DNA of 64,000 nucleotides from JBBDIM01 sp040880405 (GCA_040880405.1 JBBDIM010000183.1:6454-70453); one strand, 5' to 3'; numbered from the stretch's first letter, positions 30,337 through 39,024 are shown. Numbers and translations are program-made. Notes: generated from the letters alone by a model not told the origin.

Positions 30337-31680
30337 TTATCGGTTTTTCTGTTTTAGCTCGGAGGCGGCGGCTTCGACGAAATGCCGGTCGGCAAATTCC
30401 AGGTACCGTAGAAAATCGTACTCTCGCAGGCCGTGGCCGCCGGAGCGAATGTGGTAGCCGATCGTTCCACCCGCGAGAGGCCGATCCACTTCAGGCATTT
30501 CAGGCGGCTGCTTGCCTCCCAGGCCGTCCGTTCCGAGCAGACGATAAACCGGATCGGCATGCCGGGCGGAGAGGAACTCGCCCCGCGGATCGGCCCAACG
30601 GTCATCCTCAGCGCTGGCCACGTAAACAGGTCGCGGAGCGATGAGAGCGATCAACTGGTGCTGATCAACGGGAAGTTCCGCTTCGCGGCCGTTGTACTGA
30701 AGGAACCGATCGCAAAACCAGTGCGGGAACGAGGTATTGATTCTCTGCACGGTTTCTCCATATCGGCGGCGGCTGAGAGCCGCTCCACCACAACCTGAAT
30801 TGTTGGAGATGACGATCGCGAATCGCTCGTCGCTGGCCCCCGCCCAAAGTGCCGCCTTGCCAAGACGCGAGTGCCCCACAATCGCGACTTTCGAGGCGTC
30901 AACCTGAGGATCCTGTTCCAGGTAATCCATGCCCCGCGACAACCCCCAAGCCCAGGCACCGATGCTCCCCCACTCGCGCTCGGCCGGATGGGCCTGTCCA
31001 GGCTGATAAAAGTGGGGATGAACGCCGTTTTGAAAGCCATCATCAAAATCAGGATCGAGATCGCCGTAGTAGATCGTCGCGAGGGCATAACCTCGATCCA
31101 GAAATGTAGAAACCATCCACCGTTGCTCAAGAGATCCGCGTGCTTCCTCGGTGGCCCGATGGTTGACGACCCCCTTGTATTTCGACCGCAGCCAGTGTGG
31201 ATTCAGTGTGATCTCCGGAGAGGAATGGACCGTGTGGTTGCCTCCGAAATTGAGCCCCAGGAAAACCGGGGCCGGATGGTCAAGCTGGGGAATGATCAAC
31301 AGCATCGTGATCACCCGGTTCGCCTCTCCCTCTCCGACGACGATTTCGATTTCTTTGAGCGTTGCGTCTCGACCGAGAAAGTCGTCTACCTGCTTGCTGA
31401 CGCGCATCTTGACCGGCGGTTGCCTCTCGGGCGTGTGACCATACACGTGCTCGGCGAAAGCTTCCAGAAGTTGGGGACGACGCTGCTTGGTCCATTTCGC
31501 TGGCGTGTCGACGGGACTGCCATCGGGAAACATCAGCGGGTCCGGCAGCGTATACGCTGGTACGCGAGACTCGTCGTAGTTCGCCTCTTCCGCCCCGAAA
31601 ACAGAGGGGATGGAAAAAATCACCAACAGCGGTGCCGACAGCACCGCTGCCACCGCCAAAGTTACCGGGAAAAATTTCAT
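30337..31680 (-). CDS. CE15-family glucuronoyl esterase-like protein (exported)
   Basis: ATG at 31680 begins a clear signal peptide (MKFFPVTLAVAAVLSAPLLV); upstream in-frame codons have no support. The 447-residue product is an alpha/beta hydrolase with nucleophile Ser271 in GHSRLGK and probable catalytic His416 in SGGHGL. The conserved bacterial CE15 blocks are present: NFGGNHTV, WGSIGAWAWGLSRGMDYL, ISNNSGCGGAAL, FPHWFC and ALIAPRPVYVASAEDD. CE15 enzymes cleave esters between lignin and glucuronic acid side chains of xylan. The catalytic acid is not assigned. It is the third gene of a minus-strand operon after DUF1559 and a lipoprotein, next to an XylR-like regulator. Relatives are also named acetylxylan esterase. 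Confidence 0.88.
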   Translation of the reverse strand: MKFFPVTLAVAAVLSAPLLVIFSIPSVFGAEEANYDESRVPAYTLPDPLMFPDGSPVDTPAKWTKQRRPQLLEAFAEHVYGHTPERQPPVKMRVSKQVDDFLGRDATLKEIEIVVGEGEANRVITMLLIIPQLDHPAPVFLGLNFGGNHTVHSSPEITLNPHWLRSKYKGVVNHRATEEARGSLEQRWMVSTFLDRGYALATIYYGDLDPDFDDGFQNGVHPHFYQPGQAHPAEREWGSIGAWAWGLSRGMDYLEQDPQVDASKVAIVGHSRLGKAALWAGASDERFAIVISNNSGCGGAALSRRRYGETVQRINTSFPHWFCDRFLQYNGREAELPVDQHQLIALIAPRPVYVASAEDDRWADPRGEFLSARHADPVYRLLGTDGLGGKQPPEMPEVDRPLAGGTIGYHIRSGGHGLREYDFLRYLEFADRHFVEAAASELKQKNR

Positions 31681-31735
31681 AGAGATTTCTTTCGATTCCT
31701 CGGATTGTGCGTGAATGATTCGTGCGGCAGCGTGC

Positions 31736-32155
31736 CTATTTCGTGCTGATTTCCAGATCCAACTGATTGGCCCCGGAGCCAACGGTTTTTACCAGGTCCG
31801 TATCTTCGACGCTGGCAAAAGCGGCGGGCAACTTGACCGTAGGTTCGGGAACCCCTTGCACGAATGCCGAGGGGATGACGGTTACCTTGTATTCCCCCAC
31901 AGGAATTTCGTGACTTCCGCGACCGACGAATAGCTGGTACTCGCCCTGTTGCTTGGCATACCCACGGGCAGTGGTCCCGTCGTCCGAAGAGGTAAATATC
32001 ACTTCGAAACCTCCCATCGGTTTTCCATCGACGGTGACGATACCGTTAACGGTTCCTGTCGACTGCCCATTGGTGCAGCCGCAAATCGTACCAACCACGA
32101 GGAGGCCAGCGAGATGCAAAATGCCAAGAGAAAGAGGCGATATTATCCGATTCAT
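31736..32155 (-). CDS. Small lipoprotein, carboxypeptidase-regulatory-like
   Basis: The 139-residue protein has a hydrophobic signal ending in a Cys-containing lipobox-like ICGC. It is followed by one transthyretin/carboxypeptidase-regulatory-like beta-sandwich (GTVNGIVTVDGKPMGGFEVIF ... ARGYAKQQGEYQL). It matches the 27765-28184 protein in length and layout, and shares the C-terminal pattern ending in STK versus TTK. It lies between the DUF1559 gene (69-bp gap) and the CE15 esterase gene (55-bp gap), consistent with one operon. Confidence 0.85.
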   Translation of the reverse strand: MNRIISPLSLGILHLAGLLVVGTICGCTNGQSTGTVNGIVTVDGKPMGGFEVIFTSSDDGTTARGYAKQQGEYQLFVGRGSHEIPVGEYKVTVIPSAFVQGVPEPTVKLPAAFASVEDTDLVKTVGSGANQLDLEISTK

Positions 32156-32224
32156 TCCGTATTACGTCCTTTTCGATCGAGAGGGGGCAGGAGGAGGCAA
32201 ACGCGGCGTCCGACCCGCGACAAA

Positions 32225-33172
32225 CTACAGGCCGGAAACGACGTTGCCATCGTTGCGTTGCGTCAAGTTTCGATAGAGCGCTTCCGGAACCGTCTCACTG
32301 ATGAAATGAGAAGAACCATCCGCCCGGACAAACAGTGCTCCCCCCGGGTGGAGACTGGAACATTGCTTTCCCATGTTTTCCGGAGATCCGGCGAGTGCGA
32401 AATCAAAGTTAATCGGGAAACTGCCCAGTGTGTGGCTGTGATAGAGGTAGTTGATGTTGTCGATGCGTCCAACTCCGGGCCAATTGCTGGCCTTATAGGT
32501 CTCGCCACTGACTCTTGAAGGACTACCGTCCCGTTCACCGATCGCGAGTGTGTTGGAGGTTCCGTCGGTGACGTCACGCATCTTGACGGAACTGTTGCCC
32601 CAGAACATCCCGCCAATGTCGATGTAAACTCGCTCTCCATTGACCACCGCTCCTCCGATCGACCCCATTCCGCCCGGCCCCGCTACGGCCACGTAGTTCG
32701 AGGTGGCCACATCAAAATGTTCCGGTGAGCCGAAAGGAAGAAGGTCGTTCAAATCACTCGTGACGTCCGAAGGACAGCGGTAGGCGGGAATAGGAGTTTG
32801 CAGGAGTGCCCGATCCTCGACCGAACTGCTCGCGGAGTAGATATCCCCCAGGCGACGGCGCGTGGGATTGAGCGCTTGATAGATATTGTCCTGCTCGATA
32901 AACGGCAGAAGCTCAACCTGCCAACCGAAGGTGGGTACCGAACGCGACGATTCAACCAGGAAGCCGGAAGGAAAGCTCAGGAACGTATCATGATAGTTGT
33001 GCATTGCCAGGCCGATCTGCTTCATGTTGTTCTGGCAACTCATCCGGCGTGCGGCTTCCCGGGCCTGTTGCACCGCGGGAAGCAGCAGAGCGACCAGAAC
33101 GCCGATAATGGCAATAACGACCAGCAGTTCGACCAGTGTGAAGCCGAGTTGGCTACGGGCAAGTGTACGCAT
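32225..33172 (-). CDS. DUF1559 domain-containing protein (pseudopilin-like, H-X9-DG)
   Basis: ATG at 33172 is chosen because AAGG lies 8-9 nt upstream and the pilin-like N-terminus (LGFTLVELLVVIAIIGVLV) follows closely. The 315-residue product carries LLPAVQQAREAARRMSCQ, the mid-domain DVTDGTSNTLAIGER and the terminal HPGGALFVRADGS (H-X9-DG). It is the first gene of the operon with the lipoprotein and CE15 esterase. The XylR-like regulator lies 249 bp upstream on the same strand, so the gap probably holds the operon promoter. Confidence 0.95.
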   Translation of the reverse strand: MRTLARSQLGFTLVELLVVIAIIGVLVALLLPAVQQAREAARRMSCQNNMKQIGLAMHNYHDTFLSFPSGFLVESSRSVPTFGWQVELLPFIEQDNIYQALNPTRRRLGDIYSASSSVEDRALLQTPIPAYRCPSDVTSDLNDLLPFGSPEHFDVATSNYVAVAGPGGMGSIGGAVVNGERVYIDIGGMFWGNSSVKMRDVTDGTSNTLAIGERDGSPSRVSGETYKASNWPGVGRIDNINYLYHSHTLGSFPINFDFALAGSPENMGKQCSSLHPGGALFVRADGSSHFISETVPEALYRNLTQRNDGNVVSGL

Positions 33173-33421
33173 TTCGTTGACCTTTGAGAGAGTAGTTACG
33201 GGAAGCCACCTCAAACGCATGGCCCCGCTCTATGAGAAAAAGATAGTCCACGGGAACCGCCGAACGGGAAAAGGCCACCACGCATCTCCGAGAGGTGGTC
33301 GTCCGACGCATTCGATGAATTCCATGTTAAGGAAAATCGCGGGGATCACAATTTCACTTTGCGCAATCCGCCGTTTCCGTTGCGCAACCGGGTGGCCAAG
33401 ACGACGCGATGACGCGTTCCG

Positions 33422-34651
33422 CTAACGCCGCTGCGTTTGTCCGTCGCGACGGTGGATTTCTCGACGGAAGGCTTGAGGGGAAGAAGAAGTCGCTTGGCGA
33501 AAGAAGGCGCAGAGTTGCGACGAGCCCGCAAAACCGGACGCCAGGGCGATGACCTCGATCGGATGTTCCGTGGTGACGAGTAGCTTCTTGATGTGCTCTA
33601 GCTTGACCCGCCGAATTTCATTGGCTGGTGATCGATTGAGATACTTCTGGAATCGAAGTTCCAGCAGCCGACGCGAAATCCCCACCACCTTCAAGACGTC
33701 ATTGACGCGGAGCCCTTCATGGGCATGAATCCGAATGTAGCGCAGTGCCCTCACGAATTCGTCGTCCGATATTGCAAGGGTGTCGGTCGACTCGCGCGGG
33801 ACGACTCGGATCGGCGGGATGAGCACGAGCGGATTGGGTGGCGGTTGACCCCGCATCAGGCCCGACAGCATGCGAACGCTCTCGACGCCGAGCTGCTCGC
33901 TCCCCAGCACAATGCTTGACAAGGGAGGCGCGGAAACCTCGGACAGGAGGTCATCGAAATCACCAGCCAAAATAGCGACTTCCTCGGGAACATGGATTTC
34001 CGCGGAGCGGCACACCTCCGACAGTTGCAAGGCAGGGTGGGGATCCGCCGCGAAAACAGCCAAAGGCCGGGGGAGGTCCATCAGCCAGCCGAGTGCCTGC
34101 TCACGCTGAGCACTCCAGCCAAAGCGGCCGGTGCGGCCCATCTTAAAGGTTTCGCAGTGGAATCCCGCCTGAGATACCGTTCGCCGAAAATACTCTCCGC
34201 GCTGATCGGGGTAGCGCTGGCTCGGCGGACCATAGTAGGCGAAATGCTCGAAGCCGCGATCTCGGAAATGACGGAACGCTATTTCGGCCCGCATTTGATC
34301 GTCTGTGTTCACGCGGTACCAAGGATGGTCCGAGAGCTGTAGCGCAGAGACGTTTACCGTAGGGAGAGACAAAGAACGGATATGTTGTTCCGTCTTGACA
34401 TCGCGGATCGCGGCGATGATCCCGTCGCCACGCCATGTTTTAGGAACGCGAAATCGCCACTGATCGTCTCGTGAAGCGATCAACAGGTCCCAGGGTAACC
34501 GATGTCGAACCGCCCCCGAAATGCCCAGGATCACCTGCTTTCCCCAACTGTCGGCGGGATCGATCAGGACGGCTACCTGTTTACGGGGCTGCACTGTCGG
34601 CTCGTTGGCGAGAGGATGAGAGCGTTGGAACCACGAATTCCGATTGGACAC
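33422..34651 (-). CDS. XylR-like AraC family transcriptional regulator
   Basis: The 409-residue protein has an N-terminal periplasmic-binding-protein-like sugar-sensing domain of the LacI type (VAVLIDPADSWGKQVILGISG... to about residue 285). A C-terminal AraC/XylS double helix-turn-helix follows (about 295-395: HAHEGLRVNDVLKVVGISRRLLELRF and IEVIALASGFAGSSQLCAFFRQ). This is the architecture of E. coli XylR. It lacks a signal peptide and acts in the cytoplasm. In planctomycetes this regulator type is often encoded just upstream of DUF1559 genes, as here, so the DUF1559-lipoprotein-CE15 operon is its likely target. The ligand is unknown; a xylan-derived sugar is a guess from the neighbour. Confidence 0.92.
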   Translation of the reverse strand: MSNRNSWFQRSHPLANEPTVQPRKQVAVLIDPADSWGKQVILGISGAVRHRLPWDLLIASRDDQWRFRVPKTWRGDGIIAAIRDVKTEQHIRSLSLPTVNVSALQLSDHPWYRVNTDDQMRAEIAFRHFRDRGFEHFAYYGPPSQRYPDQRGEYFRRTVSQAGFHCETFKMGRTGRFGWSAQREQALGWLMDLPRPLAVFAADPHPALQLSEVCRSAEIHVPEEVAILAGDFDDLLSEVSAPPLSSIVLGSEQLGVESVRMLSGLMRGQPPPNPLVLIPPIRVVPRESTDTLAISDDEFVRALRYIRIHAHEGLRVNDVLKVVGISRRLLELRFQKYLNRSPANEIRRVKLEHIKKLLVTTEHPIEVIALASGFAGSSQLCAFFRQATSSSPQAFRREIHRRDGQTQRR

Positions 34652-34765
34652 CTCAACCCGAGTAGTTCAGCAGAAGATTTCGAAATCAAATGACTCATCG
34701 CGTGAATTGCTGTGTCTCGAGTCGTATTCAAGGACTTCCAGAAGCACGGCAAGGATTGCGGCAGG

Positions 34766-34822
34766 GTGGCACCATCAAAAGCACGACCTTCCGTGTGCCA
34801 CTGACCTCCGGCCATTGCCAGG
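34766..34822 (+). repeat. Repeat family E, copy 2
   Basis: GGTGGCACCATCAAAAGC, then TCCGTGTGCCACTGACCTCC; a diverged member of the family. Confidence 0.65.
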
Positions 34823-34904
34823 GTCGTGGGATTAGGCTATCACACCTTTGGGAACTGCTCAACAACCCACCGATTGACAAACGTTCACACGCACTTGCTC
34901 GGCC

Positions 34905-34961
34905 GGGTGGCACCGTCACGTGAAAAAATCCCGTGTGCCACTGGCATCCTGCCTGTGCCTG
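34905..34961 (+). repeat. Repeat family E, copy 3
   Basis: GGTGGCACCGTCACGTGAAA, then TCCCGTGTGCCACTGGCATC. Confidence 0.72.
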
Positions 34962-35110
34962 GAACTGCGATTGAGGCCTGCCTTCTTCTCGGTTCCATGG
35001 GAAATGAACCTCTCCAACATCCGAATTATCCCATGATTCACACTTTGCCATAATGGGCCTCGGGCAAACTGTGGGCGAGGCTTCGACCCGGCCTCAAAAT
35101 GGGAAGCCAA

Positions 35111-35165
35111 GCACTGGCAAGATGCCAGTGGCACACGAAGCTGTTGATCGGTTCGACAGTGCCAA
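35111..35165 (-). repeat. Repeat family E, copy 4 (inverted)
   Basis: Contains the hairpin CACTGGCA-AGA-TGCCAGTG, then GGCACACG and a final CAGTGCC. Its complement matches copy 1. Confidence 0.75.
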
Positions 35166-35310
35166 CCCGCCGTTTTCCCTTCGGCAAGCACTCCCATTCG
35201 TGTCTTTCGTGGTTATTCCGTTCTTTGAAATCCGTGGTCGCCCCGGCACGTTCAACGTCTCTCGCAGTGCTGCCGACGCACGATGTCAGCCGTCCCAGGG
35301 GGAGCGCGGG

Positions 35311-35413
35311 GTTCGCGAACATGTGGGTAGAATGGGGGTGGTTCTTTGAAAATTTGAGGCGTGCGGTGGTGTGCAAAGGTTCACAAAAACCGAATCGCAA
35401 AGGATCTCGTGTG
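35311..35413 (+). repeat. Repeat family H, uninterrupted copy
   Basis: About 100 bp that match, in reverse complement, the sequence flanking the IS66 element at 57856-57916 and 59436-59480. Shared blocks include TAGAATGGGGGTGGTTCTTT and TGCAAAGGTTCACAAAAA. Confidence 0.85.
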
Positions 35414-35840
35414 GGATCCACAAGCCCTTGGCCGCGCGGCCACGGAAAAAACACCAAAATGGGGGTATCTTAGGTCCTGGTGTTTTCCCTTGTTGTCCGT
35501 GAGAGCTAATTAAGGGAAGAGGGCCTCGGCTGCGGTTTTAAAATTCTCGGCCGCTTGGCCGCGCGTTTCCCCAATCGGGGGTTCACAAGATACAGCGCTC
35601 ACAGGGCCGAAAATGGGCTCGACACCACTACATGCACGACCCCCGAATGGGCCAACCACCCGGCCGCGGGGCGGCCAAGAGAAAACCAGAAGAGGGGCAA
35701 AAGATTCTCAATCGAGCAGCCCCGCAGGGGGAGAAAGGGATTGCAGTCGAGGGGACCTCGCCTGACGTCCTGGGCGTGATCCATTATGCTGAGAGGGAGC
35801 CGCGTTGGATTGACCACTTTTGCTTTCCCGGAACCACCCC

Positions 35841-36212
35841 ATGCCCCGGCGTGTCCTCGACATCGGTAACTGCGACCCCGACCATCATGCGCTCAAACGC
35901 TTGATTGAGCGTGAGTTCGACGCGGTCGTCGTCCGGGCCCACGGCCAAAACGACAGCCTCCGAGCCCTGCGCGAGCAGCGGTACGATTTGGTCCTGGTCA
36001 ACCGAGTGATGGACCGCGACGGAAGCGCGGGGCTACCAATCATTCAGACGATCAAACAGGACGCGGAGCTGGCCGACACCCCGGTGCTGATGATCACCAA
36101 CTACCCCGAGCATCAAGACACGGCCGTGGCCGCCGGGGCAGAACCAGGCTTCGGCAAACGGGACCTGGGAACAGAGCAAACGATTGCCCTGTTGGCGGTG
36201 TACTTGGCATGA
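35841..36212 (+). CDS. Stand-alone pseudo-receiver (response-regulator-like) protein
   Basis: ATG at 35841 gives a 123-residue protein with the length and alternating pattern of a CheY-like receiver: VLDIGNCDPDHHALKRLI, YDLVLVNRVMDRDGSAGLP, TPVLMITNYPEHQD and AEPGFGKRDLG. The usual phospho-acceptor Asp at the end of the third strand (LLD.xMP.xDG) is replaced by Asn in LVNRVMDRDG, while the Thr of MITN and the Lys of GFGK remain. It is therefore probably a non-phosphorylatable or altered receiver. Its stop overlaps the csaA start by 4 bp (ATGA), so the two are translationally coupled. No output domain is present. Confidence 0.75.
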   Translation: MPRRVLDIGNCDPDHHALKRLIEREFDAVVVRAHGQNDSLRALREQRYDLVLVNRVMDRDGSAGLPIIQTIKQDAELADTPVLMITNYPEHQDTAVAAGAEPGFGKRDLGTEQTIALLAVYLA

Positions 36213-36571
36213 GCGAGAGCGAGCGAGACGAGGCAGGGCCGATTCGCTGGGAGGACTTCGAAAAGGTAGAACTCCGGGCCGGGACGATTGTCGAGGCGAT
36301 GGAGTTCCCCGAGGCCAGACGACCAGCCTACAAGCTGCGAATCGACTTTGGCGAGCCACTGGGTATCCGGCAAAGCAGCGCCCAGATCACGGCCCATTAC
36401 ACGCCGGAAACGCTGCTGGGGAGACAGGTAATCGCGGTCACCAACTTCCCGCCGAAGCGGATCGGGCCGTGGGTCTCGGAAGTGCTGGTCACCGGGTTCG
36501 CCGATGCGGACGGGGAGATTGTCCTGGCTGCAATGGAACGGGCGGTGCCGAATGGGGCGCGGCTCATTTGA
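36209..36571 (+). CDS. csaA: CsaA-type tRNA-binding domain protein
   Basis: The 120-residue protein matches the CsaA family over its full length: WEDFEKVELRAGTIVEAMEF near the N-terminus, RIDFGEPLGIRQSSAQITAHY, and the C-terminal VTNFPPKRIGPWVSEVLVTGF. CsaA is a small dimeric OB-fold protein related to the tRNA-binding domain of aminoacyl-tRNA synthetases, with chaperone-like activity reported in Bacillus. It is cytoplasmic. The 4-bp overlap with the pseudo-receiver gene is unusual context for csaA. Confidence 0.93.
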   Translation: MSESERDEAGPIRWEDFEKVELRAGTIVEAMEFPEARRPAYKLRIDFGEPLGIRQSSAQITAHYTPETLLGRQVIAVTNFPPKRIGPWVSEVLVTGFADADGEIVLAAMERAVPNGARLI

Positions 36572-36720
36572 GGTGAGTGTTCACTCCGTTTTGGAAAACG
36601 CATCGGATAGTGGACGCTGTCGGATTCGATCGGATACGATGGCCACTGCGACGACGTGCCTTTGGCGACTTACGTTAGCGCGATCAAGTCAAAGGTGGTA
36701 CCCCAAAAAAGGCAAGTGAG

Positions 36721-38088
36721 ATGGAATATTTTATCCCCGATGAAATCTCCTTAGATGCCGTTACCCGTGAGTTGATCGAGGATGCGGAGAAGCTTTCCCG
36801 AACCATCAATAATTCTCGGCCGCTTCCCGAAGAGTCACTCACGAAGATCAAACAGGAACTTCTCGGAGAGCAGGTGTATAACAGCAACGCGATCGAGGGG
36901 AGTTCGATAACGCTCCGCGAAACAAGGCATATTCTGCAAACCGGCGAGATCGTCGACGTCGGTCGCAAGCGTGAAGCGACCGAGACTCTGAATCTGGGAA
37001 AGGCAAGCGCCGAAATCGAGGGGATGATCCAAGACCCGGAATCATGGGGTAGCCTAGAGCGATTCATCAACGTTCATCGCATCCTGCTCTCGGACGTGCT
37101 GGACGAGGGAGCGGGCGTGATCCGATCGCAACGTGTGATGATCACCGGGGCTCGGCATCAGCCCCCGAATCCGGCGATGATTGAGGATTTACTGGCAAGG
37201 TGGTTTGACGTTTTAAAAAGAGCTGAGCAATACGAGCCGATTCTGCTGGCCACGTGGACCCACTGGTCGATTGCCAGGATCCACCCCTTTCTGGATGGAA
37301 ACGGCCGGATGGCTCGACTCTGGCAGGACTTGATCCTATTCGGCAACCATTACACCGCGGCCATTATCCGCCAACAAGACCGTAATGAGTACTATGGTGC
37401 GTTGGGAGCCGCCGACGAAGGGAATTTCAATCCGCTGACCCAACTTGTCTGCCGTTCGTTGAGCAAGACCCTCCAGATCTATGTCAACGCTCAACGAGAA
37501 GTAGATGAGCTGAAAGATTGGGCCGCGAAAATCGCCGGAGAGACCCAGTCTCGCCTTGATGAAAGGCGAAAATTGGAATACATCCGTTGGACTCGTCAGA
37601 TGGAACAAATCCGAGATGCTTTCGAACGTTGCGCCACACAGCTAACAAGTGTTTCAGACGGTGCCATCGAACTCCAGATTCGTTCCTTCGATATTATCGA
37701 TCAATCCACTTGGGAAACCCTCCGCTCCGGAGGACGCGTGGCGAAGACCTGGTTTTTCTGGGCCAACTTCCGACGGGGGCAAGATCGAATTCAATATTGC
37801 TTCTTTTTCGGACGGCACTTTTTCGGGCCGGAAGATCGCGCGGTATCCAGTCTAGGGCCCAGCGCTTGCCTGTTGGTCAGCGAACAGGTTGCAGACGAGA
37901 GTCCCGTCCGGTTGGGAGAAAGTGACGACAACCGGGTGACGCTGCGCGAAGTCTTAGTGGTAGAAGGAAAGATCCTCCGCAAACGACTGGATGTCGCGAG
38001 TGGTAATTCCGTTTACGATCACGACGTCGATCCGCTGCAAGTGGCGCAAGATTTCGCGCAAGAGGTCTTGCTGCATCGCCTGGGATAG
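36721..38088 (+). CDS. Fic family protein (probable AMP-transferase) with N-terminal inhibitory motif
   Basis: The 455-residue protein carries the Fic signature HPFLDGNGRMAR at residues 188-199, with all catalytic-loop residues intact. The S55-NAI-E59-G60 segment (SxxxEG) is the inhibitory helix motif, here N-terminal to the Fic core, so the protein should be autoinhibited until the Glu is displaced. Fic enzymes usually transfer AMP from ATP to hydroxyl side chains of target proteins. Residues from about 250 to 455 contain a basic, helical region and an unrecognised beta-rich C-terminal domain. No small antitoxin gene adjoins it. AAGTGAG precedes the ATG as a weak ribosome-binding site. Confidence 0.93.
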   Translation: MEYFIPDEISLDAVTRELIEDAEKLSRTINNSRPLPEESLTKIKQELLGEQVYNSNAIEGSSITLRETRHILQTGEIVDVGRKREATETLNLGKASAEIEGMIQDPESWGSLERFINVHRILLSDVLDEGAGVIRSQRVMITGARHQPPNPAMIEDLLARWFDVLKRAEQYEPILLATWTHWSIARIHPFLDGNGRMARLWQDLILFGNHYTAAIIRQQDRNEYYGALGAADEGNFNPLTQLVCRSLSKTLQIYVNAQREVDELKDWAAKIAGETQSRLDERRKLEYIRWTRQMEQIRDAFERCATQLTSVSDGAIELQIRSFDIIDQSTWETLRSGGRVAKTWFFWANFRRGQDRIQYCFFFGRHFFGPEDRAVSSLGPSACLLVSEQVADESPVRLGESDDNRVTLREVLVVEGKILRKRLDVASGNSVYDHDVDPLQVAQDFAQEVLLHRLG

Positions 38089-38112
38089 TGGAGCGAGCAC
38101 GCCCTCCCCCGG

Positions 38113-38877
38113 CTAAAACACATACTCCATATTCCGGTCGGCCACTTCGATGTTTTCTAGGTTCATATCCCCCAGGTCGTTGATCAGCTCCTGGTGGTAG
38201 GCCGGTTTTAGATGGACGGCGATCAGGCGGATATCGCGGGGGATTCGTAAGGCCATAGCGCCCAGTTCGCTGGGGCAAAGGTGCTTGCTGTTGTCGGCCA
38301 ACCACTGCATTGAGTTGGGGAAACTGCACTCGATGAAGATCGCCTTGAGGTTGGGGATGGCCCGGACGATTTGCTCGAAGTTGTCCAGCGGTGCGGTGTC
38401 CCAGGCGAACAGGACGGCGGCGTTTTCATCCTGGACGATGAAGCCGAGGGTCGGGACCGCATGCTCCAGCGCAAGTGGCGTCACCTTTAAACCGGCCAAC
38501 TCCAACTGATCGCCCGGCTCGATAATTTGCTGGCGATAGAAGGGGGACTGCTCGCTGGAAATCCGGCGGAGATTGGGCCAGACGCGATCGTTGAAGATGT
38601 CCTGCTCCAGGCAATCCCAGGTCGCCTGGCTGGCGAGGATGGTGGGGCATTCCGGCCCGAGGGTGTAGACGTTGTCGAGGAAAACCGGCAGGGAGGCGAT
38701 GTGATCGATATGGGAATGGGTCAGCAGCAGGTGTTGAACCTTCCGCTGGGCTTTCATGGGAGTCAAGTAGCCGAGGCCACCGGCGTCAATCGCGACTTCG
38801 TCGTTGATGAGCGCCGAGATCGAAAAATGGAGAAATCCATCCGGCTCGATCAGCGGCATTAGCAGACGGATTTTCAT
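38113..38877 (-). CDS. MBL-fold metallohydrolase (class II cyclic-nucleotide phosphodiesterase-like)
   Basis: The 254-residue protein has the metallo-beta-lactamase motif HSHIDH (in LLLTHSHIDHIASLP), a later LEHAVPTLGF His, WDTAP as the bridging Asp motif and AVHLKP as the last metal-binding His. The HSHIDHIASLPVF form resembles class II 3',5'-cyclic-nucleotide phosphodiesterases more than RNase Z or glyoxalase II. No signal peptide is visible, so it is probably cytoplasmic. Its gene converges on the Fic gene with a 24-bp gap. Substrate is not certain. Confidence 0.8.
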   Translation of the reverse strand: MKIRLLMPLIEPDGFLHFSISALINDEVAIDAGGLGYLTPMKAQRKVQHLLLTHSHIDHIASLPVFLDNVYTLGPECPTILASQATWDCLEQDIFNDRVWPNLRRISSEQSPFYRQQIIEPGDQLELAGLKVTPLALEHAVPTLGFIVQDENAAVLFAWDTAPLDNFEQIVRAIPNLKAIFIECSFPNSMQWLADNSKHLCPSELGAMALRIPRDIRLIAVHLKPAYHQELINDLGDMNLENIEVADRNMEYVF

Positions 38878-39024
38878 GCGGCTGAAGGGACCAGGTTCCC
38901 GGAGAAGTAATGGGGATAAAGGGGCTCGCCGGTGGAATTACGGCGTACCGCACAACCTCACTCTAAAGGGTGCCGCACCCAGATTACAAGGGAGCGGCAC
39001 CTATCGCGGTGAACATTTTCGACC

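Larger units (their letters stand above)
34652..35840. other. Repeat island 3
   Basis: About 1.2 kb with no supported gene. It holds three E-family copies (34766, 34905, and 35111 inverted) and one complete H element (35311-35413), then low-similarity sequence rich in GGCCGCG motifs. The upstream part must contain the XylR-like gene promoter. Confidence 0.7.
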
